Assembly (NCBI GenBank): GCA_964393005.1
Contig: CAYMRR010000001.1
Location: 1 to 64,000, forward strand
Direction: 5' to 3'
From: UBA5272 sp964393005
Lineage (GTDB): Bacteria; Patescibacteriota; Minisyncoccia; Phycocordibacterales; UBA5272
DNA: 64,000 nt
Below the pieces are notes generated by a model. That model saw only the letters and a program-made list of their open reading frames with translations, was not told where the DNA came from and searched no databases. This document shows, in pieces, positions 36,457-46,043 of this stretch (within the stretch, counting starts at the first letter, position 1; each line of letters starts with the position of its first letter). The position numbers were made by a program, and so were the translations under genes.

Positions 36457-37164
36457 TTCAAAAATTAATCTTTTTAAACCTTCTTTTTTCTCATTTCTAA
36501 AATCTATACTTTCTCCTAATATAGCTGGTTTTTTATTAGTTAATATATCTAATACAGCTAAATCTCTAGCTAAAAGTTCTCTTAAGAAAATTTTAATATT
36601 TATAGGTAGATTTTTAAAAGAATTTGGATAAGGATATTTTGCATTATAAGCTACAGCGTTTATACCTTTTTTTCTTGCTATAAAAATAGCTCTTTCATTA
36701 TGATATTTTTGAGAAATAATAGTTATTTTATTTTGATTAAAAATCTCATTACTTCTAAGTACTGAATCTAGAGTTCTTCTTCCTCCGTAATCTGAGACTA
36801 TAGAATATTCATCTATATTAAGCTTTAAAAGAAAGTTTCTCATATATTTTGGTTCGTTATAGGAAACTGTCTGATTGTCACCAGAAACCAAAACATAGCT
36901 TATTTTTTCAAAATCAAAAAGCTCTCTTGTAGCTTCCATTCTATTTATAAAAAATAAGTTTGGATGTCCCTCTCTAGTTACAGGAGAGGTGCCAAGTACC
37001 AAACCTACTTCATTGAAGGGTAGATTTTCTATCTTAGAAAAGATATAATCTTTGGTATAGTGAGAAATATAAAAATAGACAATTGCTGAGACAATAAAAA
37101 AAGCAATGAGTATATAAAAAATTATATTGATAGTTTTAAGCAATGCTTTTACTATACCTTTCAT
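36454..37164 (-). CDS. SanA/YdcF-like DUF218 membrane protein
   Basis: The 236-aa protein has an N-terminal TM segment (about 12-33) and an extracytoplasmic DUF218 domain: VGLVLGTSPVTREGHPNLFFINRMEAT, YVLVSGDNQTVSYNEPKYMRNFL, DYGGRRTLDSVLRSNEIF and ISQKYHNERAIFIARKKGI. This order matches SanA, a protein of vancomycin barrier function in E. coli, and the YdcF/ElyC group; the biochemical role is unresolved. A TGC-TATTAT box lies 6 bp before the ATG, so the mRNA appears leaderless. Confidence 0.8.
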   Translation of the reverse strand: MKGIVKALLKTINIIFYILIAFFIVSAIVYFYISHYTKDYIFSKIENLPFNEVGLVLGTSPVTREGHPNLFFINRMEATRELFDFEKISYVLVSGDNQTVSYNEPKYMRNFLLKLNIDEYSIVSDYGGRRTLDSVLRSNEIFNQNKITIISQKYHNERAIFIARKKGINAVAYNAKYPYPNSFKNLPINIKIFLRELLARDLAVLDILTNKKPAILGESIDFRNEKKEGLKRLIFE

Positions 37165-37268
37165 TTCTGAATAATAGCAATTTTTAAAGAAAAAGTCATC
37201 TTTTATTTTAAAATATGATTCTTATTATTAAATCATTAAAACTGGCTTTTTATTTAGATTTTATTTTG

Positions 37269-37349
37269 TGCCGAAGGTGGGACTTGAACCCACAAGCCGT
37301 AAGGCATGCGATTTTGAGTCGCACGTGTATACCATTCCACCACTTCGGC
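37269..37349 (-). tRNA. tRNA-Leu (anticodon CAA)
   Basis: The acceptor GCCGAAG pairs with CTTCGGC with discriminator A; the anticodon loop is CTCAAAA (CAA, reads UUG); the long class II variable arm GCCTTACGGC is clear, and the T-arm has GTGGG-TTCAAGT-CCCAC. CCA is not encoded. It lies head-to-head with parB. Confidence 0.95.
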
Positions 37350-37430
37350 AAATTAAAATTTATACACATATCTTAACATATTTGAGAAACTTTTCCATGC
37401 TATAATTAAAAAATAAATAAAATAAATCTT

Positions 37431-38432
37431 ATGGGAGAATTACAAAATGCAGTTTTTTGGATAGAAACAAATAAAATATTACCAAATCCATATCAGCCTC
37501 GTAGAGAGTTTGATGAGAGAAGTTTAAAAGATTTGGCTGAAAGTATTAGGCAATATGGAGTTTTGCAACCTCTAGTAGTAACTAGAAAAGAAGAATCCAA
37601 AGAAGATGGTTCTATTTCTGTATCTTATGAACTTATTGCTGGAGAAAGAAGGTTGCGAGCTTCAAAAATAGCTGGAATAAAAGAAATACCCTGTGTAGTC
37701 CGCACTGGAGATGATAATAGGACAAAGTTAGAATTAGCTATTATAGAAAATATACAAAGAGAAGATTTGAACTCTGTAGATAGAGCCAAATCTTTTCAGC
37801 AGTTAGCAGATGAATTTAAACTTTCTTGGGCAGAAATTGGTAGAAAAGTAGGAAAAAGTAGAGAATATGTTTCTAATACTGTCCGCATTTTAATGCTTCC
37901 TCAGGAGATTTTAGAAGCTCTGGTAGCAGGAAAAATATCAGAAGGGCATACCAGGCCACTACTTATGCTAGTAGATAAGAGAGAAGAACAAATCACTCTT
38001 TTTAAAGAAATGCTTATGCGAAAAATGACAGTAAGAGAAGCAGAGAGTTTAGCTAGAAGAAGTGCTAGAGAAAAGGTTAGAAAAAAATCTTTATTAGCAA
38101 ATCCTGAAGTTCTTAATTTAGAAGAAAACCTCGCAGAAAGTTTGGGGACAAGGGTAAGAATAGAGCCTAAAGAAAAAGGAGGAAAAATAACAATAGACTA
38201 CTTTTCAGAAGATGAACTTTTTGCTTTAGCTAATCTTATTAAAAAAGCAGGAGTAGAAAAGACTCATGAAGGAATGTTTGATAAAATAAAAAAGAATATT
38301 TTTGGAGGAGGGTCTATACTTGACCAAATAAATAAAGAAGAGAAGGATCAAAATTTTAAACTTGAAGATGATAGAAGTCAAGAAGAAATAAGAGAGTCAG
38401 AAGATTTTGATATACAAAATTTTAGTTTATAA
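37431..38432 (+). CDS. parB: Chromosome-partitioning protein ParB/Spo0J
   Basis: ParB is a CTP-dependent clamp that loads on parS and supports origin segregation together with SMC (also in this window). The 333-aa protein has Box I (LPNPYQPRREFDERSLKDLAESI), Box II GERRLRASKIAGIKEIPCVV, the ENIQREDLNSVDRAKSFQQL segment and the HTH (LSWAEIGRKVGKSREYVSNTVRIL), then the C-terminal dimer region. There is no parA next to it. I looked for parS (TGTTTCACGTGAAACA-like) in the flanking intergenic DNA and saw none. A TGC-TATAAT box lies about 35 bp upstream. Confidence 0.93.
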   Translation: MGELQNAVFWIETNKILPNPYQPRREFDERSLKDLAESIRQYGVLQPLVVTRKEESKEDGSISVSYELIAGERRLRASKIAGIKEIPCVVRTGDDNRTKLELAIIENIQREDLNSVDRAKSFQQLADEFKLSWAEIGRKVGKSREYVSNTVRILMLPQEILEALVAGKISEGHTRPLLMLVDKREEQITLFKEMLMRKMTVREAESLARRSAREKVRKKSLLANPEVLNLEENLAESLGTRVRIEPKEKGGKITIDYFSEDELFALANLIKKAGVEKTHEGMFDKIKKNIFGGGSILDQINKEEKDQNFKLEDDRSQEEIRESEDFDIQNFSL

Positions 38433-38439
38433 TTTTGCT

Positions 38440-39939
38440 TTAAAAGAATTTTTTATGTTCTTTTAAATAATTTTTAATATGTCTCTTTGCTAAAGATGTA
38501 GCTGTATAGTCTAGCCATTTTCTGCTAGGTTTAGAGTCTTCTTTGGTTATAATACTTACCATATCTCCATCTTTTAGTTTGGTATTAAGAGATACCAATT
38601 TATTATTAACTTTTGCTCCAAAAACATGGTTTCCGATATCTGAGTGTACAGCATAAGCAAAATCTATTACTCCAGAGCCGAGAGGCATTTCTATAACATC
38701 TCCTTTAGGAGTGTGTATAAATAAAGTTTTATCAAAAAATTCTTCTTTTATTTCTTTTATAAATTCATTGTCTACTTTATCTTCTTCTTGCTTTAAGAGT
38801 AAGCTTTTAGTCCAAGCTATTTTTTGATTTATATTTTTTATTTTCTCTCCTTCTTTTTGGTTTTTGATTTTTTTACTGTCTCCAGCTTCTTTATAGCTTA
38901 GGTGAGAGGCTATACCGTATTCAGCTTCTTCATGCATAAAAAGAGTTCTAATTTGTATTTCAAAAGCTCCTCCTTCACCGTCAAATAAGGTAGTATGTAA
39001 AGATTGATAGCCATTTGGCTTAGGAAGTGCTATATAGTCTTTAAAACGGCCAGGAATAGGCTTGTAGAGGCCATGTATCACTCCTAAAGCTTGATAGCAA
39101 GTAGGTATATCTTTTACTATTATTCGCATAGCAGCTATATCATAAATTTTTTGTATATCCCAATCATGAGATTTTAGTTTTTCATAAAGAGAATAGAGAT
39201 GTTTTAGTCTGTGATCTATTTTTATATAATCTATTTCAAATATAGAAAGCTCTTCTTTGACTTTATTTAATATATTTAATAGATATTCTTCTCTGGCTGC
39301 TTCTTGAGTATTATAAAGCTCTTTTGTTTTCAGATAATCTTTAGGAAAGACATAAGGAAATACATTGTCTTCTAGCTCACTTTTTAATTTTCCCATACCT
39401 AGCCTATCTGCCAGGCGAGCATATATTTCTAGAGTCTCTAGTGCTATTCTTTTTCTTTTGTCTTCTTCTATATATTCTAAAGTAGAGCTATTATGCAACC
39501 TATCACAAAGCTTTATAACTACCACTCTTATATCTTCAGCCAAAGCTACAAAAAACTTTCGCATACTTTCAGCATGTCTTTCTACTCCTTTATATTTTAT
39601 AGTACCCAATTTTTTGACTCCCAGTACTAAAAATAAAACTTCTTTACCAAATTCTTTTTCTATATCTTCTTCTTTTATATTTGTTTCATCTAAAGTGTCA
39701 TGCAAAAGCCCAGCTATAATGGTAGTGGTATCCATATTTTGTCTAGCAATATTTATAGCAGTAAATACACAATGAGAAAAATAAGATTCTCCAGACTTTC
39801 GTAAAGATCCTTCATGAGCTTTTTTGGCAAAATCATAAGCTTTTTTAATAAGCTCTATATTTTGAGTAGAAAACTCTTTTTCTTTTGGAGAATTTTTTAA
39901 AATCTCTAAATAAGAGGGGATTTTCTCATTTTTTGACAT
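38440..39939 (-). CDS. rel: Bifunctional (p)ppGpp synthetase/hydrolase, Rel-type, lacking ACT domain
   Basis: The 499-aa protein has the HD hydrolase domain (SHCVFTAINIA...AGLLHDTLDETN, about 50-95), the synthetase domain (GRFKDYIALPKPNGYQSLHTTL and EIQIRTLFMHEEAEYGIASH) and the TGS domain (LFIHTPKGDVIEMPLGSGVIDFAYAVHSDIG, about 405-435). It ends shortly after TGS, so the helical, zinc-finger and ACT domains of long RSH proteins (about 730 aa) are missing. The stop is 7 bp from the convergent parB stop. Both catalytic domains look intact. Confidence 0.93.
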   Translation of the reverse strand: MSKNEKIPSYLEILKNSPKEKEFSTQNIELIKKAYDFAKKAHEGSLRKSGESYFSHCVFTAINIARQNMDTTTIIAGLLHDTLDETNIKEEDIEKEFGKEVLFLVLGVKKLGTIKYKGVERHAESMRKFFVALAEDIRVVVIKLCDRLHNSSTLEYIEEDKRKRIALETLEIYARLADRLGMGKLKSELEDNVFPYVFPKDYLKTKELYNTQEAAREEYLLNILNKVKEELSIFEIDYIKIDHRLKHLYSLYEKLKSHDWDIQKIYDIAAMRIIVKDIPTCYQALGVIHGLYKPIPGRFKDYIALPKPNGYQSLHTTLFDGEGGAFEIQIRTLFMHEEAEYGIASHLSYKEAGDSKKIKNQKEGEKIKNINQKIAWTKSLLLKQEEDKVDNEFIKEIKEEFFDKTLFIHTPKGDVIEMPLGSGVIDFAYAVHSDIGNHVFGAKVNNKLVSLNTKLKDGDMVSIITKEDSKPSRKWLDYTATSLAKRHIKNYLKEHKKFF

Positions 39940-40003
39940 AAATATATACTTTAAATATTATATTAAGTTTAGCATCTTTTAGATTAAAAATTAAAATAAA
40001 AAC

Positions 40004-40033
40004 TTGACAGATATAGAGTACTTGTGATATATT
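40004..40033 (+). promoter_or_regulatory. Strong promoter for the 135-aa unknown gene
   Basis: TTGACA (40004-40009), 18-bp spacer, TATATT (40028-40033) with a TG one base before the -10 (extended -10). The start near 40040 leaves a 40-nt AT-rich leader. Confidence 0.65.
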
Positions 40034-40079
40034 TCTTAATAGAGTTCTTTTAAATTCAAACAAACTAAATTTTTTTATT

Positions 40080-40487
40080 ATGGCAGAAATGGCAGAAAAC
40101 ACTAAGAAACAAAACGGAAATGGAAAAAGAATTATCCTTAAACAAGAGGAAATTCTAAAAATTAAGACCTTTAAAGATGTGAAGCTCAATAATCCTGCAG
40201 ATTATTATGAAGGGTTAGAAGACGCTGCACTCTTAAAAAAACAAAGTGTCACATTTATATGTAACACAGAGTACAAAGAGATCAAAGTGGTAAAAATAAT
40301 GGGTGTCTTTACTTTTTTACTACAAGCTAAGGTTAAAGGTTCTGGTAAAGAGTATTGTGACCTTTATGTTACCAGTAATTCAGCTAAAGAGTTAGCCAAG
40401 ATGCTAGACAAATGCTTAGCATATCACGGACATAAACCGAAATATTTCTTAAAGAAATGTGGAGAAAGAGTAATCTCCATAAAATAA
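40080..40487 (+). CDS. Basic 135-aa protein of unknown function, probably well expressed
   Basis: No family recognised. The N-terminus (about 1-30) is polar and Lys/Asn-rich; the rest forms a compact alpha/beta domain with two Cys (ICNTEYKEIKVVKI; KEYCDLYVT) and a further CLAYHGHKPKYFLKKCGER stretch containing two Cys and two His. Four Cys and His of this kind could bind a metal, but the spacing does not match a zinc finger I know. It stands alone with a near-consensus promoter and a strong terminator, and uses more C/G-ending codons (atc, ctc, acc) than its neighbours, as expected of an abundant protein. Confidence 0.6.
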   Translation: MAEMAENTKKQNGNGKRIILKQEEILKIKTFKDVKLNNPADYYEGLEDAALLKKQSVTFICNTEYKEIKVVKIMGVFTFLLQAKVKGSGKEYCDLYVTSNSAKELAKMLDKCLAYHGHKPKYFLKKCGERVISIK

Positions 40488-40510
40488 AAATATTTTAGGA
40501 TAAAGATTTA

Positions 40511-40538
40511 AAAGCCGCTTCTCAAGCGGCTTTTTTTT
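40511..40538. terminator. Strong terminator between convergent genes
   Basis: AAAGCCGCTT pairs with AAGCGGCTTT with a 3-nt loop and eight T. It closes the 135-aa gene; the topA stop on the other strand lies at its end. Confidence 0.92.
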
Positions 40539-42756
40539 ATTTCTTTTTATCTAGCTTATGTGGGTTATGATTTGGACAAGTTTTACTAGAACATCTCTCT
40601 GGAATAGTTTTTGTTCCTTCCATCATAAGCTCTCCACACATTTTACAATTATGTCCTGTAGGTTTAGCTTTAATAGCTAATTTGCAAGTAGGATAATTTG
40701 AACAAGAATAAAATATACCAAATCTACCTCTTCTTTCTTCTAAATAACCGTCTTCACATTTATTACATTTTACTCCAGTGCTCTTTTTTTGTTTTTCTTC
40801 TTCACTTACTTCTATATATTTACATTTTGGATAATCTGAGCAAGCTATAAATTTACCATATCTTCCAGATCTTTCTATTAGTTTTCCTTTTTCACATTTA
40901 GGGCAAATCTTTCCGGTATCTTTTGGACCTTCTAACACTTCTCCATCTAATGTTCTCGCTCCACTACAATCTGGAAATTTAGAGCAAGAATAAAATTTAC
41001 CAGTTTTAGAAAGCTTTACTATCATTTTAGAATTGCATTCCGGACATTTTATATCTTTTGGTGCTTCTCCAAAATTGTTTACTTTTTCTATTTTATCTTT
41101 TTCTTTTATTTCTTTTTGAAATGGCTTATAAAAATCTGTAAGTAGTTTTTTATAAGTAAGTTTTCCTTCGGCTATTTTATCTAAATCTTTTTCCATGTCA
41201 CTAGTAAAGCTATCTGATATATATTTTGCAAAATTTTCTTCAAGAAAATCAGAAACCACTTCTCCTGTATCTGTAGGAAAGAGTGATCTGTTTATTTTTT
41301 CTACATAGCCTCTATCTTCTATAGTAGAGATAATAGAAGCATAGGTAGATGGTCTACCAATATCTCTTTTTTCTAATTCTTTTATCAGACTTGCTTCAGA
41401 ATATCTGCTAGGGGGTAATGTTTCTTTTTCTATAGAATTAATGGTCAAAAGTTTTAGAGTATCTCCTATTTCAAGTTTAGGTAAAATAAAATCTTCTCCT
41501 CTTCCATCTTCTTCAGCTTTTAGCCATCCATCAAAAATAACTACAGAGCCATTTATATAAAAATCTGGATAATCTTTACTGTTTTCTATATTGGCTATTA
41601 TTTTAGTTCTTAAAAGTTTTGCATCTTTCATCTGGGAGGCTACTGTTCTACTCCAAATAAGATTATAAAGTCTTTTTTCATCAGAAGATGTTCCAGCAGA
41701 TAAAACTTTTATTTGAGTAGGTCTTATAGCTTCATGGGCTTCTTGTGCATTTTTAGATTTAGTTTTATAAACTCTTTTTTCTAAATATTCTTTTCCATAA
41801 TTTTTTAAGATTAAAGATTCTATTTCTTTTATAGCGGAAGTTGCTAAATTGGTAGAATCTGTTCTCATATAAGTAATAAACCCTTTTTCATAAAGCTTTT
41901 GAGCTAGTATCATTGTCTTTTTTGGAGAATATCCTAGTCTACTAGATGCAGTTTGCTGTAAAGTGGAAGTAATAAAAGGAGGACGAGGGGAAGATTTTGC
42001 ATTAGTTTCTTTTATATCTTTTACATACCAATTTCCAGCTTTACCTTCTTTTACTATTTTTATAGCTAATTCTTTTGCTTCTACTGAATTAGTTTTTGGT
42101 TTTAAACCTGGCTCGAGTTCGCAATCTAAGACTAATTTATATTTTTTAGATTCTTTGAGACGTCCTTTTGTTTCTACTTCTGCGGCAATATTGTAATATT
42201 TTATAGGAATAAAATTTCGTATTTCTCTTTCTCTTTCCATTATTATCCTAAGAGCTGGAGACTGCACTCTTCCAGCAGAAAGACCATATCGGACTTTTTT
42301 CCAAATAATTCCAGACAAATCATAGCCTACTAACCTATCTAAAACTCTACGAGCTTCTTGAGCTTCTTTTAAGTCCATATCTATTTCTCTTGGATTTTTT
42401 AGAGCTTCAAGTACTGCTTCTTTAGTTATTTCATTAAATACTGCTCTTTTAGCCTTTTTAAGCCCTAAGGCTTCTTTTACATGCCAAGCTATTGCTTCTC
42501 CTTCTCTATCGGGGTCGGTAGCTAAAATAGTCTCACTAGCTTTTTTGCTTAAAGATTTAATCTCTGCAATTACTTTTTCTTTTCCTTTTACCACTTCATA
42601 ATTTGGAATAAACCCATTTTCTATATCAAGAGCTTTTTTATTTGATTTTGGTAAATCACGAATATGGCCTACAGAAGCTCGCACAGTATAATCACCACTG
42701 AGATATTTTTCGATAGTTTTTGCTTTGCTTGGTGACTCTACAATAAGTAATTTCAT
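40537..42756 (-). CDS. topA: DNA topoisomerase I
   Basis: Type IA topoisomerase that relaxes negative supercoils. The 739-aa protein has the TOPRIM start LLIVESPSKAKTIEKYL, ILATDPDREGEAIAWH, the active-site Tyr in GFITYMRTDSTNL (near 295), and a C-terminal tail with four zinc-ribbon units (CPEC...CSKFPDC; CPKC...CSDYPKC; CNKC...CSNYPTC; CKMC...C), which hold single-stranded DNA. An extended -10 (TGC-TATAAT) lies about 75 bp upstream on the minus strand. Confidence 0.97.
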   Translation of the reverse strand: MKLLIVESPSKAKTIEKYLSGDYTVRASVGHIRDLPKSNKKALDIENGFIPNYEVVKGKEKVIAEIKSLSKKASETILATDPDREGEAIAWHVKEALGLKKAKRAVFNEITKEAVLEALKNPREIDMDLKEAQEARRVLDRLVGYDLSGIIWKKVRYGLSAGRVQSPALRIIMEREREIRNFIPIKYYNIAAEVETKGRLKESKKYKLVLDCELEPGLKPKTNSVEAKELAIKIVKEGKAGNWYVKDIKETNAKSSPRPPFITSTLQQTASSRLGYSPKKTMILAQKLYEKGFITYMRTDSTNLATSAIKEIESLILKNYGKEYLEKRVYKTKSKNAQEAHEAIRPTQIKVLSAGTSSDEKRLYNLIWSRTVASQMKDAKLLRTKIIANIENSKDYPDFYINGSVVIFDGWLKAEEDGRGEDFILPKLEIGDTLKLLTINSIEKETLPPSRYSEASLIKELEKRDIGRPSTYASIISTIEDRGYVEKINRSLFPTDTGEVVSDFLEENFAKYISDSFTSDMEKDLDKIAEGKLTYKKLLTDFYKPFQKEIKEKDKIEKVNNFGEAPKDIKCPECNSKMIVKLSKTGKFYSCSKFPDCSGARTLDGEVLEGPKDTGKICPKCEKGKLIERSGRYGKFIACSDYPKCKYIEVSEEEKQKKSTGVKCNKCEDGYLEERRGRFGIFYSCSNYPTCKLAIKAKPTGHNCKMCGELMMEGTKTIPERCSSKTCPNHNPHKLDKKK

Positions 42757-42891
42757 AAAATATAAATATTAGTTTATTTAATAGTGGGTTTAATAATTTA
42801 AAAACAAAAAAAAGATAAAATAAATTAGTTTTTTTATTATAGCACAGGAGTATAACAAGAGATTTATTTTTATCAAAACTCTCTATACTTA

Positions 42892-45297
42892 TTATTTAGC
42901 ATAACTAGTAGCTTCATCAAATTTTATAGAAAGAAGTTTAGATGATCCATCGCTTCCTATAGTCACACCATAAAGCACATCACATTGATTCATAGTTTCT
43001 CTATTGTGAGTAATTATAAGTAGTTTAGATTTTTCTGAAAGCCTTCTTATCATTTTTCCATATTTTCTAGCATTAGATTCATCAAGAGCAGCATCTGTCT
43101 CATCTAAAACCATAAAAGGTGGATGATTTATAGAGCTCATAGCAAATATAAGAGCAATAGAAGATAGAGCCCTCTCTCCACCAGAAAGCATTTGCAAATC
43201 TTTTACCTTTTTTTCTGGTAAGTTTACAGAGATTTCTATACCTGGCTCCTTTTTTTCTTTTTCCTCTAATTCTAAACTTTCATCTAACTTTTCTATATCT
43301 TGAATTTTATTTTTATTTACTATCTTTTCTAAAGATAAAGAAGCTTTACCGCCAGGAAAGACTTCATTAAAATAGTGGTTAAAATTATGATTTATCTTTT
43401 CAAGGCCAATATTAAAGTCATTTAATAAAGTATCTTTTAATTCTTGTATCAAGTTTTCTAAATTAGCTCTAGATTCTTCTAAGTCTGTAATTTCTTTTAT
43501 TAGAAACCCATCTCTTTCACTTAAGTTTTCATATTCACTTATTATTTCTCTTGCATTTATTACTCCACTTTCTTCTATTCTTATTTTACTTCTCTCTATT
43601 CTTTTAGAAAGTTCTGGCTGAGGCAAGCTATAAAACATTTTTTCTATTTCTGGAATATTATCTAAATCCAAAGTTTTGTATTTAAATATTTTATCTCCAA
43701 TAAGAGAGCTCATATCTTGAATAAGGGTGTCAAAATTTAATTCTTGAAGAGTCAAAGCTTCTTCTTTGTTTTTAATTATTTCTCTAGCAGAATAAAGTTT
43801 TTCTAAATTAAGTTTTACTTCCAAAATATCATTATCCATTCTATAAAATCTATTTTTATCTTCTTTTTCTAAATTAGAAAGTTCTATTTTTTTATTTTCT
43901 ATATTTCGTAGTAATTCTTCCTTTTCTATTTCTAGTCTTTCTAATACTATTTTTCTTTCGCTTAATTTTATATTTAATAATTCTGTTTCTTTGTTTAGAT
44001 TTTCTTGATTTTCATTTTCTATAGAAATAGAAGAAGAAAGTGAATCATGTTGAGATGCTTTTTCTATTTCAGATAGAAAAGATATTTCGTTTTCTTTTGC
44101 TCTTTCTAGAGAGTCATTTAAAGCTATATAATCTTTAGCTCCAAAAAAATTAAATATATTATTCCAAATAAGATTTCTATTTTCTTTATAAGAATAAAAT
44201 TTATTTTTATTTATAAAATAGTCTGCTATTTCTTTTCTTTCACTTTCTTTTAATTTTTCTCTTTTTAAATCTTCTTCTTTTTTTATTAAAAATCTAATTT
44301 CTACTTCTAGATTCAATATTTCAGAATACATTTCTTCTCTTTTTTTAGTAAGAGTAAATAGTTTTTCTTCTTCTTTTTTAATTTCTTCTCTCAAAAAGAT
44401 TATTTTATCACTTTCTTCTTCTATATCTTTTTTTTCTATTTCTTTTTTAGCATCAAGCAAAGTGTGCAATTTTGTTTCTAAAGAACTTATTTCATTGTCT
44501 ATACTTTCGTGTTCTAATTCTTTTTTCTTTTTTTCTATATCTTTATCTTCTCTAAAAAGATAGACGGAAAGCATCTCATCCATTAGGCCAATTTCTTCTT
44601 CTCGCTTTTCAAGCTCTTTTACTTGTTTTCGTAAATAATTGAGATGGGGAACATTTGCTTTTCGTATGATCTCTATTTCTTTAAGATGTGATTTTACTTT
44701 TTCAAGCTTTTTTTCTCCTTCTTTTATTCGCATATGATAGATTCGTAGCCCAAGAGCGTCTTCTATCATTTCTCTTCTTTCAGAGCTATTAGCCAGCAAT
44801 ACTCTATCTGCTTCTCCTTGATTGACTATAGTATGTCCTGCAACAGAAATATTGGCCATAGCCAAAAGCTCTTGCACATCTTTTAGCCTAACCTTTGTGC
44901 CATTTATAAGATATTCTCCAACTCCATCAGAAAATATTTCTCTTGTTAGAATTATCTCATCAAGATTTATAAAATTTGAAAGTATAGATGAAGTTTCAGA
45001 TTTGCTATTGTAGATTTTATCGTTTATCTTTTTTTCTTTATTATCTAAATGTATAGATACACTAGCTCTAGAAAGAGGGGATAAAGTAGAAGATCCTTTA
45101 AAGATAAGGTCGCTACTACTTTTTGTCCTAAGGCCTTTCATACTTTGCTCTCCAAGCACAAAGCGAATCGCTTCGGCTACATTTGATTTGCCAGATCCAT
45201 TAGGCCCTACCACTCCTGTAGCAGGAGAAGTAAGATCTAGATTTACTTTCTTAGCAAAGCTTTTAAAGCCTTGCATGCTTACCGATTTTAAATACAT
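42892..45297 (-). CDS. smc: SMC-type chromosome condensation ATPase, short form without clear hinge
   Basis: The ends are typical SMC: Walker A GPNGSGKSN (about 31-39), QGEADRVLLANSSERR, and at the C-terminus LSGGERALSSIALIFA with Walker B FMVLDETDAALDESNA. Between them only about 520 residues of Glu/Lys-rich coiled coil remain, against about 850-900 in ordinary SMC (1150-1200 aa). I cannot find the globular hinge (Gly-rich dimer interface) near the middle; the place is taken by FYSYKENRNLIWNNIFNFFGAK and charged helix. The partner scpA starts at 63584. Dimerisation would have to differ from the usual. Confidence 0.88.
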   Translation of the reverse strand: MYLKSVSMQGFKSFAKKVNLDLTSPATGVVGPNGSGKSNVAEAIRFVLGEQSMKGLRTKSSSDLIFKGSSTLSPLSRASVSIHLDNKEKKINDKIYNSKSETSSILSNFINLDEIILTREIFSDGVGEYLINGTKVRLKDVQELLAMANISVAGHTIVNQGEADRVLLANSSERREMIEDALGLRIYHMRIKEGEKKLEKVKSHLKEIEIIRKANVPHLNYLRKQVKELEKREEEIGLMDEMLSVYLFREDKDIEKKKKELEHESIDNEISSLETKLHTLLDAKKEIEKKDIEEESDKIIFLREEIKKEEEKLFTLTKKREEMYSEILNLEVEIRFLIKKEEDLKREKLKESERKEIADYFINKNKFYSYKENRNLIWNNIFNFFGAKDYIALNDSLERAKENEISFLSEIEKASQHDSLSSSISIENENQENLNKETELLNIKLSERKIVLERLEIEKEELLRNIENKKIELSNLEKEDKNRFYRMDNDILEVKLNLEKLYSAREIIKNKEEALTLQELNFDTLIQDMSSLIGDKIFKYKTLDLDNIPEIEKMFYSLPQPELSKRIERSKIRIEESGVINAREIISEYENLSERDGFLIKEITDLEESRANLENLIQELKDTLLNDFNIGLEKINHNFNHYFNEVFPGGKASLSLEKIVNKNKIQDIEKLDESLELEEKEKKEPGIEISVNLPEKKVKDLQMLSGGERALSSIALIFAMSSINHPPFMVLDETDAALDESNARKYGKMIRRLSEKSKLLIITHNRETMNQCDVLYGVTIGSDGSSKLLSIKFDEATSYAK

Positions 45298-45368
45298 AAA
45301 ATAAAAAATAAAGACTCAACTTTATTAAAATTATAACACAATTTTAGAAGCTGTTTTTGCTAATTCTT

Positions 45369-45851
45369 TTAAATTAGATTTTTAGTAAGTCTTATAAAGA
45401 TGTTAATAAATAAAAATCCAAAAATCATTCCTATAGCCAAGCCTCCCAGTATATCTATATAAAAATGTACTCCAGTTAATACTCTAGAAACTCCTACTAG
45501 CACTCCTAAAATAATTGTAAAAATTCCAAGCTTTTTATCATAAGCATATAAAGCTACTCCCAAAGCTACTATAAAAGTAGTATGTCCAGAAGGAAAAGAA
45601 TAAGGGTCTATAGGAGTGATAAATTCTCCTACTGTAGTAGGTCTTTCTATTTTTAAAATATTTTTTATTACCATGCTACCCATAACCCAAGAAAGTACAG
45701 CAGAAAAAGAAACCAATATCATTTTTTTAATATTAGTAAAAAGACTTTTTTTAAATTGTTCTTGTTTTTTATTTTTATAAAGATAATAAAGTAAAATAAA
45801 AGGTGTAAAAAATATTAAATATTTAGCTAAAATAAAAAAAATACTCATCAT
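45369..45851 (-). CDS. PAP2 superfamily phosphatase, membrane
   Basis: The protein (about 160 aa from ATG 45851) has five to six TM segments and the three PAP2 motifs: KNILKIERP, PSGHTTF and SRVLTGVHFYIDILGG. This family dephosphorylates undecaprenyl pyrophosphate or phosphatidic-acid-type lipids; BcrC/PgpB-like recycling of the peptidoglycan carrier is plausible, in keeping with MltG. A longer frame from 45935 runs through tRNA-Leu and is not used; the chosen start lies 8 bp after the tRNA, so the two are probably co-transcribed. Confidence 0.85.
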   Translation of the reverse strand: MMSIFFILAKYLIFFTPFILLYYLYKNKKQEQFKKSLFTNIKKMILVSFSAVLSWVMGSMVIKNILKIERPTTVGEFITPIDPYSFPSGHTTFIVALGVALYAYDKKLGIFTIILGVLVGVSRVLTGVHFYIDILGGLAIGMIFGFLFINIFIRLTKNLI

Positions 45852-45859
45852 AAAGTTTG

Positions 45860-45941
45860 TGCTCGGGGCGGGACTTGAACCCGCAAGCCGTGAGGCAAAA
45901 GATTTTAAGTCTTTCGTGTATACCGATTCCACCACCCGAGC
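45860..45941 (-). tRNA. tRNA-Leu (anticodon TAA)
   Basis: The acceptor GCTCGGG pairs with CCCGAGC, discriminator A; the anticodon loop CTTAAAA gives TAA (reads UUA); the long variable arm GCCTCACGGC and T-arm GCGGG-TTCAAGT-CCCGC are clear. CCA is not encoded. Confidence 0.95.
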
Positions 45942-46043
45942 TTAAAACTAAAATCTATTTTAACATAAATTTTAAAAAAAAATAAATTCTTAATAATTTT
46001 ATTAATATTTGAAATATGGTAAACTAGTAAAGTTAAAATAATT

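Noticed and set aside
36406..36490. A 28-codon frame starting at the ATG inside the GGTGGAATATG segment of short RNA copy A
   Set aside because: The frame runs through the terminator, and the ATG is absent or followed by an early stop in the other copies, so the family does not look coding.
45852..45935. N-terminal extension of the PAP2 frame starting at 45935
   Set aside because: It lies entirely within tRNA-Leu(TAA); the first ATG after the tRNA (45851) gives a normal PAP2 protein.
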